In this document: positions 1-5,224 of the stretch, one piece after another | Layout: the number at the start of each line of letters is the position of its first letter | Position numbering within the stretch: the first letter of the stretch is position 1 | Source of the DNA: CAYMTV01 sp964393525 | GTDB lineage: Bacteria; Patescibacteriota; Microgenomatia; Daviesbacterales; UBA10151 | Direction: 5' to 3' | Length of the DNA: 5,910 nucleotides | Assembly: GCA_964393525.1 (NCBI GenBank) | Contig: CAYMTV010000051.1 | Location: forward strand, 1-5,910 | Notes under the pieces: generated by a model | Databases searched by the model: none | Seen by the model: only the letters and a program-made list of their open reading frames with translations | What the model was told of the DNA's origin: nothing | Program-made: the position numbers and the translations under genes

Positions 1-12
1 AAGACCACTTTT

Positions 13-31
13 TATTCTTTAGCTAAGAATA
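13..31. repeat. 7-bp perfect hairpin near left edge
   Basis: TATTCTT (13-19) pairs with AAGAATA (25-31) around a 5-base loop. The stem is AT-only except for one pair. On the minus strand it is followed by an A run rather than T, and on the plus strand by ACAAAAC, so it is not a standard intrinsic terminator in either direction. It may end the transcript of a gene beyond the left edge. Function unknown. Confidence 0.4.
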
Positions 32-94
32 CAAAACTTACGCTAAATTAATCAGCAAAGATCTGCTCTACCAAAGCAATTCAAGATAAGCCCA

Positions 95-112
95 GTCCGA
101 TCATCATCGGAC
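95..112. repeat. 7-bp GC-containing perfect hairpin
   Basis: GTCCGAT (95-101) and ATCGGAC (106-112) form a perfect stem around a 4-base loop, stronger than expected in this AT-rich gap. No T tract follows on either strand, so a classical terminator is unlikely. On the minus strand the hairpin contains two adjacent ATG codons that lie 9 bases after AAAGGAGG (117-124), so it could mask a start site. Confidence 0.5.
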
Positions 113-147
113 CGCGCCTCCTTTAGATTATGGCGGCATAACAATAT

Positions 148-176
148 TGTAGCACCAGTTTTCAAAGAAGTATAAT
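148..176 (+). promoter_or_regulatory. Probable sigma70 promoter for tRNA-Pro
   Basis: A perfect TATAAT lies at 171-176, with TTGTAG (148-153) as a weak -35 box (first three bases match) at a 17-base spacing. Transcription would start near 182-184, a few bases before the mature 5' end of the tRNA at 188, which is typical for a tRNA promoter. The -35 box overlaps a minus-strand extended -10 motif (146-154). Confidence 0.65.
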
Positions 177-187
177 CAGTTAACCTT

Positions 188-259
188 CGGAGTGTAGTTC
201 ATCGGTAGAACGCTGCGTTCGGGACGCAGAAGCAGAGAGTTCAATTCTCTCCACTCCGA
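188..259 (+). tRNA. tRNA-Pro (anticodon CGG)
   Basis: The full cloverleaf can be drawn. The acceptor is CGGAGTG (188-194) with CACTCCG (252-258); the D stem is GTTC (197-200) with GAAC (208-211). The anticodon stem is CTGCG (213-217) with CGCAG (225-229), and the T stem is GAGAG (235-239) with CTCTC (247-251) around TTCAATT. The anticodon loop TTCGGGA places CGG at 220-222, reading the proline codon CCG. The C1-G72 pair, discriminator A73 (259), G35/G36 and G37 agree with bacterial tRNA-Pro identity. The 3' CCA is not encoded (the DNA reads ACCC after the stem), so a CCA-adding enzyme is needed. The variable arm is short. The next gene begins 22 bases downstream with no terminator between them. 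Confidence 0.96.
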
Positions 260-266
260 CCCTATC

Positions 267-275
267 TGATACAAT
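267..275 (+). promoter_or_regulatory. Extended -10 promoter for the lytic transglycosylase gene
   Basis: TGATACAAT fits the extended -10 pattern TGn-TAnnAT. The hexamer TACAAT (270-275) ends 6 bases before the ATG at 282, so transcription would begin at or next to the start codon and give a leaderless mRNA. No good -35 box lies at 16-18 bases and no Shine-Dalgarno sequence is present, both consistent with this reading. The motif sits directly behind the tRNA. Confidence 0.5.
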
Positions 276-281
276 AATTCT

Positions 282-1280
282 ATGGACAGCCCAGACCAAG
301 GAGCCAAACCAAAACCTCAAGACATGCTCCCAAAACCCAAAGCCGTAAATAACTTAAATAATTTGACTAGAAGGGAAGTTTTATCCTTAGGAGCTAGGGG
401 TGTAGCCATAGCTGGGCTAGTTGGCGCCGGAGTAGCTAAACCTGGGATAACTCCTTTTCGTCCAAGGAAGGTTGTCGCGGTGGAAAATCCTAAAGGACAA
501 CCTTATGCTGGTAGGCCTGGTGAAAGAATTGCTCCTATGGATGTTCCGGAATCATTCACTATTATCCATACCCAACCATTAGAATTTATTACCACTATGC
601 CTGCGCAATTACAAAAGACAGTTATTAGGAAAATTGAGGATGCTCCTAAACCCAAAACTATGGCTGAAGCGGCAAAACAAGCTCTAGATATGGCCAATGT
701 CTTTGATAATTCTTATGAAAAAACTAAAAGACTCAAAAAAAATGTCACTGAAGTTGTTCAAAAATACAAAGCTGTATTTGGAGATTTACAAAATGAGGAA
801 CTTTTTGTAACCCAAGTCTTAGCTTTAATCTGGGTGGAAAGCAAAGGAAAATTCGAAAAGAAAAAAGGACCTTCTGTTGGATATACCCAAATAGAAGAAA
901 ACACCTATAAAGAATTAGTTTCAGATCTAGAAGAAATTGGTATAAATGTTAACCCTGAAACAGAGCAAGGAAATTTATTAGTTGGTGCACTTTACTTTAA
1001 AAGAATGCTTGATAAGTCAAATGGGGATTTTATTAAAGCCACAGCCAGATATAACTTAGGTCCTGGGCTAATGGAAATGGCAGAAAATATCCACCCAAAA
1101 GGAAAAGCTGCTTCTTTTGAAGAATTGATCACAGATCCAACAGTCAAACAAGCTTTAGAGGATAAATATGAATATATTGCGGAAAATCCCGGAAGAGTGG
1201 AATATGTCTATCGCTATCCGGCCGCACTAATTAAACTATTTTACCAAAAGGAATTTGAAACACTAAAAAAAGCAGCTTAA
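282..1280 (+). CDS. Tat-signal-like lytic transglycosylase (SLT-like fold)
   Basis: A 332-residue predicted exported muramidase-like protein that would cleave the glycan strands of peptidoglycan outside the membrane. The N-terminus has a long polar stretch, then TRREVL (29-34) and a Gly/Ala-rich hydrophobic run to about residue 53, resembling a twin-arginine signal. A linker and a helical region (about 105-165) follow. The C-terminal domain carries SLT-like landmarks: WVESKG with the presumed catalytic Glu186, GPSVGYTQI (196-204) in place of the usual G-x-MGLMQ, and an AxxYNxGPG-type motif with YNLGPG at 257-262. The match is from motif order rather than close identity, so enzyme activity is likely but the exact family is uncertain. 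The ATG at 282 was chosen because an extended -10 lies just upstream; there is no ribosome binding site. The stop overlaps the convergent ndk stop. Confidence 0.8.
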   Translation: MDSPDQGAKPKPQDMLPKPKAVNNLNNLTRREVLSLGARGVAIAGLVGAGVAKPGITPFRPRKVVAVENPKGQPYAGRPGERIAPMDVPESFTIIHTQPLEFITTMPAQLQKTVIRKIEDAPKPKTMAEAAKQALDMANVFDNSYEKTKRLKKNVTEVVQKYKAVFGDLQNEELFVTQVLALIWVESKGKFEKKKGPSVGYTQIEENTYKELVSDLEEIGINVNPETEQGNLLVGALYFKRMLDKSNGDFIKATARYNLGPGLMEMAENIHPKGKAASFEELITDPTVKQALEDKYEYIAENPGRVEYVYRYPAALIKLFYQKEFETLKKAA

Positions 1281-1786
1281 GGAAACCAGAGTTTAACTTC
1301 TCTTTCAGCTTCCTCAGGGGTACCTGAGGCATGAACTAAGTTGTAAACAGATCTACTTTCTTGATTAGCTTTCTCAAAAGAATCCTCACCTAAATCTCCT
1401 CTAATTGTGCCTTCTTCTGAATTTGCAGGGTCAGTTTTACCAACTATCTCCCGAACCTTTGATATAGCATCCTCTCCTTCAAGTAGGATCTTAACAATGG
1501 GGCCTGAAAGCAGAAATTTTTGCAAATCTTCCACTATTTTATAGCTTTTTTGGTATTTTTCCTGCAGTTGCTCCGGAGTCCAACCTGTGGTATCAACATG
1601 ACCCAAATGGATAATATAATCTCTGTTATTTAATTGGTAGTGCTCAGCCACTATTTCCGAATCCGCAGTCAACATTTCCAAACCTAAAACCTTAAGTCCT
1701 GTATCCTCAAACCGCTTGATAATCTCCCCAATTAGGTTTCTTTTTACTCCATCTGGTTTAATTAAAACAAGAGTTTTTTGAAGCAT
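1277..1786 (-). CDS. ndk: Nucleoside diphosphate kinase, extended form
   Basis: Transfers the gamma phosphate from ATP to nucleoside diphosphates through a phosphohistidine, balancing cytoplasmic NTP and dNTP pools. The signature KPDGVKR (10-16) is present, as are SGP (94-96), a VREIVGKTDP segment and GTIRGDLG (126-133). The active-site motif NLVHASGTPEEAEREV has catalytic His152. At 169 residues it is longer than the common 135-155. The extra length lies mainly around residues 50-80 (containing HLGHVDTTGWTPEQ) and near 134-147 before the active-site strand. The ATG at 1786 lies 3 bases after the phosphoesterase stop and lacks a clear Shine-Dalgarno sequence, so translational coupling is likely. 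Its TAA shares TTAA (1277-1280) with the stop of the convergent transglycosylase gene. Confidence 0.95.
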   Translation of the reverse strand: MLQKTLVLIKPDGVKRNLIGEIIKRFEDTGLKVLGLEMLTADSEIVAEHYQLNNRDYIIHLGHVDTTGWTPEQLQEKYQKSYKIVEDLQKFLLSGPIVKILLEGEDAISKVREIVGKTDPANSEEGTIRGDLGEDSFEKANQESRSVYNLVHASGTPEEAEREVKLWFP

Positions 1787-1789
1787 AAG

Positions 1790-2821
1790 TTACTTAATCT
1801 CAACGTCCGAAATATTGTAGCTGCCATCTTCAAAAATATCAACTAAGACAAACCTGGGGGTTTGGGGGTTTCTCACTGAAGTCACAGCTCCAACATTGGT
1901 CATATTTAAATCCTCTTTAGGCTCCTTGTACCTTGAGAAAAAATGGGTATCACCGGCAAAAACCTCATCCACCCCTGCCCTTTTAAAGATGCTGATTAAA
2001 TGATCTGCCTGGTTTTTTAATTTGGCATTGGTTTTGCCCATGACATGATCTGATGAGGGGTGGAAAAGTGGAATAGAGGTAAAAACCAAGGTTAGCAAAG
2101 ACCCTTCCTTTTTTACCTTATCCAACTCTTCTTCAACCCAATTAATTTGAGGCTCATCCAACCCCAAATAGTTATCACTGTTATAAACTAAAATAAACCT
2201 GACATCTTCAAAAGAAAATGCCTGATAGGGTACAGTGCCAAAAACCTGGATAAAATTTTCCGCAGGATCCGGCTTTTTCTTGTCCCTTGAATCCCAAAGA
2301 TCATGGTCCCCGACTGTTGGATAATAGGTTAAACCTCCATTATCAAAAGTAGACTTGGCGCGGGAAAACTCCTCGATAGTCCCAACATCTGTATAATCTC
2401 CCAGCCCAATCACAAATTTTGCTCCTTGCGCTGAAGCTGAAGCTAAAGCTTTTGCTAAATTTGTATTATCATTATGGCTGTCGCTTATAACTGCAAACTT
2501 AAATTTTAAAGGAGAATTTGACTTATTTTTTGGGGATTCTGATATATTTTGATCTGCCTTTAAAACCTCCTTTGCTTTGTCTAAAGATTGGGAAGGGTTT
2601 AATGTTAAGAGTCCAGTAATAAGCTCATATAAAGAATCGGGGTTAATCAAGGATTTAGCAGCTTGGGTTGGACTGACTGCTAAAGGATCATAACCTGAGA
2701 AGGCTCTATAGGCCTGATATAAACCAATCCCCAAAACAGCCATCATAAGTAAGCTTATAAAAAGCCTAAAGATGCGGGTTACCCCTAAGCCCTTTTTACG
2801 ATGATCTTTTTTGAACCACAT
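1790..2821 (-). CDS. Membrane-anchored calcineurin-like metallophosphoesterase
   Basis: A 343-residue phosphoesterase with the metal-binding motifs of the calcineurin-like family in order: DSH (Asp114, His116), GD (141-142), GDHD (171-174, replacing the usual GNHD/E), a lone His254 in PLFHP, and GDTH (290-293, replacing GHTH). A basic N-terminus followed by one hydrophobic segment (about 16-36) predicts a single anchor with the catalytic domain outside. A Ser/Asn/Pro-rich linker (about 75-104) joins them. The two non-canonical motif residues, Asp172 for Asn and Asp291 for His, are worth noting because the usual residues contribute to metal binding. The substrate cannot be read from the sequence. 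The ATG at 2821 follows four TTTTGNN heptads rather than a ribosome binding site. ndk follows by 3 bases, so the two form an operon. Confidence 0.85.
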   Translation of the reverse strand: MWFKKDHRKKGLGVTRIFRLFISLLMMAVLGIGLYQAYRAFSGYDPLAVSPTQAAKSLINPDSLYELITGLLTLNPSQSLDKAKEVLKADQNISESPKNKSNSPLKFKFAVISDSHNDNTNLAKALASASAQGAKFVIGLGDYTDVGTIEEFSRAKSTFDNGGLTYYPTVGDHDLWDSRDKKKPDPAENFIQVFGTVPYQAFSFEDVRFILVYNSDNYLGLDEPQINWVEEELDKVKKEGSLLTLVFTSIPLFHPSSDHVMGKTNAKLKNQADHLISIFKRAGVDEVFAGDTHFFSRYKEPKEDLNMTNVGAVTSVRNPQTPRFVLVDIFEDGSYNISDVEIK

Positions 2822-2926
2822 AATTCAAAAGTCAAAATGCAAAATTCAAAATTACAATTAAAAACTCAAAAGTTTTAATAGTTTTAAATTTTAACTTGTA
2901 CTTTTGACTTCTAACTTTTGAGTTTT
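2822..2926. repeat. Two-armed heptad repeat with 14-bp inverted repeat between argS and the phosphoesterase
   Basis: This AT-rich spacer is periodic at 7 bases. Read on the minus strand, four TTTTGNN heptads (TTTTGAA, TTTTGCA, TTTTGAC, TTTTGAA; about 2822-2850) run almost into the phosphoesterase ATG. On the plus strand the right arm shows the same unit (TTTTGAC, TTCTAAC, TTTTGAG, TTTTGCC; about 2902-2929). A perfect 14-bp inverted repeat joins 2861-2874 (AAAACTCAAAAGTT) with 2913-2926, and a 9-bp one joins 2829-2837 with 2902-2910. The RNA could fold into alternative long stems. It may act as an argS terminator, a 5' leader structure, or only a slippage-grown repeat; no standard T-tract terminator is seen. 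Confidence 0.7.
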
Positions 2927-2930
2927 GCCT

Positions 2931-4736
2931 TCACATTCGTTCCAAAGTTTCTATTCCAAGCAAATACAGCCCTCGCTTTATTATCTCACCTGTTTTTCTT
3001 GTTAGCTCTAACCTGAAAAACTCCTTATCTGATTTTAAAATTGGATATCTTTCATAAAAAAGGTTAAAGGCTCTGGCCAGGTTTAAAAGGTATATCGAAA
3101 GCTCATTGGGTTTATATTCCGTCGCTGCCTTTTCTATAACTCCCTCAAAGTACTCAAGTTGCCTTAAAACCTGCCGCTCTTCCTCCTCCAATCCTTTTTT
3201 ACCCTGAGCCCCTCGACTTCGCTCGGGGTAAACTGTGTCGAAGGGATGCGCGATTTCAGCTTGTTGGGCATGATTTTGTTTTCCCTCACCTTCATTTTTT
3301 GTTGCGCGATTTTCGTAAGAAAACCGTTCCGCAGGTCCAGCCAGGGACCGAGGACGATTTACTAACGAGTTAATTCTGGCATAGGTATACTGAAGGTATG
3401 GTCCGCTATCTCCCTGCAGGGAAATCGATTGTTTTATATCAAAAGCTATATTACTAGAAAGTGAGTACTTTAAAAAATAAAACTTGATGGCACCAATCGC
3501 CACTTTATCAAGCTCTTTGTCGCTTAGCCTTAAATTGCCATAGCTTTCTGCAATCTCTTTTTTGACCTGATCAATTAAAAATTCAGCCGTAATCACCTCA
3601 CCTTTTCTGGATGACATCTTCCCGGTTGATAGGTTAACCATCCCATATGACATGTGTTTCTTTTTCCCTTTAAAATCCATATTAATTAGTTCCAAAGCTT
3701 TAGTTGTCACCTCGAAAAAACTTTCCTGCTCATTGGCTACAACATGTAAGGACAAATCATATGGAAAGAGCTCCTGCTCTTTCCTGGTCAGTCCAAGTTC
3801 CTTGCCTTCATAGGTTGGATAGCCTTTAGAAGTTATAAATACCCTATTGTGTAAACCATATTTTTCACCTCTGAAAATAACCGCTCCCTCATCTTTCTCA
3901 AACACGCGACTTAGATTTTCTTCAACTATCAGCGAGCCTAACTCTTGAATCTCGGATTCCCAAATCTGGGCATCAAATTCCGTACCAACCCTTGAATAAA
4001 TTGTTTCAAAGTAGCCAATGCTCCAGTGTTTAGTTTTTTCCCAAAGTTCCTTTAAGTCTTTGTCCGAACCCTGATAGAGCTTCTGGTTAATCTCCTCAAT
4101 TTCTTTTTTTGCCTTTTCATCCTCTTCATAAGTTTGGCTACCTAAAGCATAAGCTTTGCCCAAAAACTCCGCCCTTTCCCGCAAGGATTTAAGCCTGATA
4201 GCCTCAAACTCGTCTTTTAGCTTTAAAATCCCCCAGAGGGCTTTGGCTACATGGGGTCCAATATCCCCTCCATAGGTCACCCTGAATATATTGTTGCCTT
4301 CAAAATCTAAAAGCCGTGAGATGGACTCACCGATGGTAATATTCCTTAGGTGCCCTATATGAAATGCCTTGTGAGTATTAGGGTGAGCAAATTCTATAAG
4401 GATATTTCTTCCTGTTGGCTCTTTTTTCCCGGTTTCCCGGGCTAGACTCTTAACTAAACTTTCATCTTTTAGGAAAAAATTTAAAAAACCAGGGCCTGCT
4501 ATTTCAACCCTTTCTAAATAAGCTGGATGCTTCAGTTTTTCTAGAATTTCATTAGCAATCTCCAAGGAACTTTGATAAGGTTTTTTTAGGTTTTGTTTAG
4601 CAAGTTGCAGCGGGATATTTGAGCTATAATCCCCAAACTGAGGGTTTTCCGGAATAGATAAAACTATATCACTTGCTGGAAAACCGAGTTCTACCACTAC
4701 CCTTTTTAGATCTTGCTCAATCAAATCTTTATACAT
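2931..4736 (-). CDS. argS: Arginyl-tRNA synthetase with an unusual in-frame insert
   Basis: A class I synthetase of 601 residues that charges tRNA-Arg with arginine using ATP in the cytoplasm. The N-terminal Arg-specific domain (about 1-95) contains ENPQFGDYSSN. The catalytic core carries HIGH (126-129, in FHIGHLRN) and KMSSR (373-377). The C-terminal DALR anticodon-binding domain has PNELSIYLLNLARAFN (543-558) and ends in the typical ERM. The ATG at 4736 is preferred over a TTG eight codons upstream (4760), because the extended -10 motif TGCTATCAT lies within that upstream extension. Between QYTYARINSLVNR and LEEEERQ, residues about 462-515 form a polar insert not usual for the family, encoded by repeat-like DNA. 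The reading frame stays open, so the gene is probably functional. The preceding gene ends 47 bases upstream. Confidence 0.96.
   Translation of the reverse strand: MYKDLIEQDLKRVVVELGFPASDIVLSIPENPQFGDYSSNIPLQLAKQNLKKPYQSSLEIANEILEKLKHPAYLERVEIAGPGFLNFFLKDESLVKSLARETGKKEPTGRNILIEFAHPNTHKAFHIGHLRNITIGESISRLLDFEGNNIFRVTYGGDIGPHVAKALWGILKLKDEFEAIRLKSLRERAEFLGKAYALGSQTYEEDEKAKKEIEEINQKLYQGSDKDLKELWEKTKHWSIGYFETIYSRVGTEFDAQIWESEIQELGSLIVEENLSRVFEKDEGAVIFRGEKYGLHNRVFITSKGYPTYEGKELGLTRKEQELFPYDLSLHVVANEQESFFEVTTKALELINMDFKGKKKHMSYGMVNLSTGKMSSRKGEVITAEFLIDQVKKEIAESYGNLRLSDKELDKVAIGAIKFYFLKYSLSSNIAFDIKQSISLQGDSGPYLQYTYARINSLVNRPRSLAGPAERFSYENRATKNEGEGKQNHAQQAEIAHPFDTVYPERSRGAQGKKGLEEEERQVLRQLEYFEGVIEKAATEYKPNELSIYLLNLARAFNLFYERYPILKSDKEFFRLELTRKTGEIIKRGLYLLGIETLERM
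3202..3245 (-). repeat. 44-bp ERSR-type palindromic repeat element
   Basis: On the argS coding strand it begins CCCTTCGACACAG, ends GGGGCTCAGGG, and holds the core CCCCGAGCGAAGTCGAGGGG. Outer CCCT/AGGG and inner CCCC/GGGG or CGA/TCG pairings give an imperfect nested stem. From general knowledge, CCTTCGAC...GCTCAGG repeats with GAGCGAAGTCGA cores are scattered through many uncultured bacterial genomes, mostly between genes, and translate as ERSR peptides. Here the element is read in frame as FDTVYPERSRGAQG in ArgS. No copy elsewhere in this window was seen. Confidence 0.7.
3303..3333. repeat. Hairpin with GTAA loop inside the argS insert
   Basis: TTTTC (3310-3314) and GAAAA (3319-3323) pair perfectly around GTAA. 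CG (3307-3308) with CG (3325-3326) and TGCG (3303-3306) with CGCA (3330-3333) extend the stem past a mismatch and a small bulge. The structure falls in coding sequence translated as AERFSYENRA. Next to it, GGTCC (3334-3338) and GGACC (3345-3349) form a second small stem. Confidence 0.55.
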
Positions 4737-4743
4737 AGAAATA

Positions 4744-4752
4744 ATGATAGCA
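4744..4752 (-). promoter_or_regulatory. Extended -10 promoter for argS
   Basis: Read on the minus strand, TGCTATCAT fits TGn-TAnnAT, and the hexamer ends 7 bases before the ATG at 4736. Transcription would begin at or near the start codon, so the mRNA is predicted to be leaderless or nearly so. No convincing -35 box lies at 16-18 bases and no ribosome binding site precedes the ATG. Read-through from the upstream gene remains possible because no terminator separates them. Confidence 0.5.
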
Positions 4753-4783
4753 CAAGACAAGCTTGGGAGACACTAAAGAGGAG

Positions 4784-5212
4784 TTAATTTGTATCTAAAT
4801 GCTCAACAAACGCCTCAAATCTAGCTAAGGCTGTATCTTTAGCAACTTGGTCTACATCTGGTAAGCGACTCAGGTAACGCGGTCCATATCGCTGCCTAAT
4901 CGTCTGCCTGGTAGCTGGGGGTAATCTTTGCCAATTTGAAGCGAGGTCTCTTAAAAGATATGTATCTACAAAAGAACGCCTGTCAGGATCAATACGGCCG
5001 AGTACCTCTGTCATAACCGGCCCGATAGCCTCTAAGGCGCCTTCAAAATCAGGCTGAAATCCTTGTCTTATTTTGCTTCCTAAATCACTTGCATCAAATG
5101 AAACAAGTGGCTCATGTGGATTGTCCTTTAAATTAAGCCCCCTAATATAGGCTCCAAACCTATCCTTTTCACCTCTGTAAAGCAACCTCGGTTCTTTCCT
5201 TCCTTGATTCAT
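4784..5212 (-). CDS. Uncharacterised Arg-rich 142-residue protein
   Basis: I do not recognise this protein. It has no signal peptide, no membrane segment and no cysteine. It is rich in arginine (17 Arg to 5 Lys), in contrast to its Lys-rich neighbours. The first 50 residues are polar with little predicted order. The rest looks helical, with RDLASNWQRLPPATRQTIRQ (88-107) followed by a basic RYGPRYLSRLPD stretch and an acidic helix at the C-terminus, so nucleic-acid or protein binding is conceivable but unproven. The gene is supported as real by a near-consensus sigma70 promoter and an AGGA six bases before the ATG at 5212. argS starts 47 bases downstream. Its GC content appears somewhat higher than its neighbours. 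Confidence 0.7.
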   Translation of the reverse strand: MNQGRKEPRLLYRGEKDRFGAYIRGLNLKDNPHEPLVSFDASDLGSKIRQGFQPDFEGALEAIGPVMTEVLGRIDPDRRSFVDTYLLRDLASNWQRLPPATRQTIRQRYGPRYLSRLPDVDQVAKDTALARFEAFVEHLDTN

Positions 5213-5218
5213 ATTTTG

Positions 5219-5222
5219 TCCT
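5219..5222 (-). promoter_or_regulatory. Shine-Dalgarno-like AGGA of the 142-residue protein
   Basis: AGGA on the minus strand stands 6 bases before the ATG at 5212, a workable spacing, and supports that start. The predicted transcription start (about 5218-5219) falls on the same bases, so the mRNA may carry only part of the site. Confidence 0.4.
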
Positions 5223-5224
5223 GT

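Larger units (their letters stand above)
1..147. other. Intergenic left end, no convincing protein gene
   Basis: No frame on either strand stays open for long. Plus frame 1 is open from the left edge to a TAA at 49-51 (16 codons), so it could be the tail of an upstream gene, but it is too short to judge. The stretch holds a 7-bp hairpin (13-31), a second 7-bp hairpin (95-112), and on the minus strand an extended -10 motif and a Shine-Dalgarno-like AAAGGAGG. None of the known bacterial RNAs I checked by motif (tmRNA, RNase P RNA, 4.5S RNA) is recognisable. Confidence 0.6.
3192..3353 (-). repeat. Composite palindromic insert inside argS (54 codons, in frame)
   Basis: This stretch encodes the extra residues about 462-515 of ArgS. 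It is more GC-rich and palindromic than the flanking coding sequence. From right to left it holds a GGTCC/GGACC stem (3334-3349), a hairpin with a GTAA loop (3303-3333), a direct 10-base repeat TGCGCGATTT (3247-3256 and 3303-3312), and a 44-bp element encoding PERSRG (3202-3245). The length is a multiple of three and no stop appears in the used frame. The exact borders are estimated from where ArgS family similarity stops and resumes. Confidence 0.7.

Noticed and set aside
40..95. tRNA-like GGTAGAGC on the minus strand (65-72)
   Set aside because: It resembles the 3' half of a tRNA D arm, but the D loop would be only 5 bases and no acceptor, anticodon or T arm can be paired around it.
78..95. 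prfB-like frameshift site (CTTATCTTGA on the minus strand)
   Set aside because: The order differs from the CTT TGA C slippery site, and neither frame continues for more than a few codons.
503..697. Minus-strand frame of 64 codons antisense to the transglycosylase gene
   Set aside because: It lies wholly inside a well-supported gene on the other strand, has no ribosome site or promoter, and its hydrophobic composition is expected from the complementary frame.
1262..1290. Intrinsic terminator between the transglycosylase gene and ndk
   Set aside because: The stops overlap, and I see no GC stem followed by a T tract in either direction.
2822..2930. CRISPR-like array
   Set aside because: The 7-base units are too short, have no spacers, and occur in opposite orientation in the two arms.
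4737..4760. Upstream TTG start of argS adding eight residues
   Set aside because: The extension SCAIIIS has no family counterpart and covers the extended -10 motif; the ATG at 4736 gives the normal N-terminus MYKDLIEQDL.
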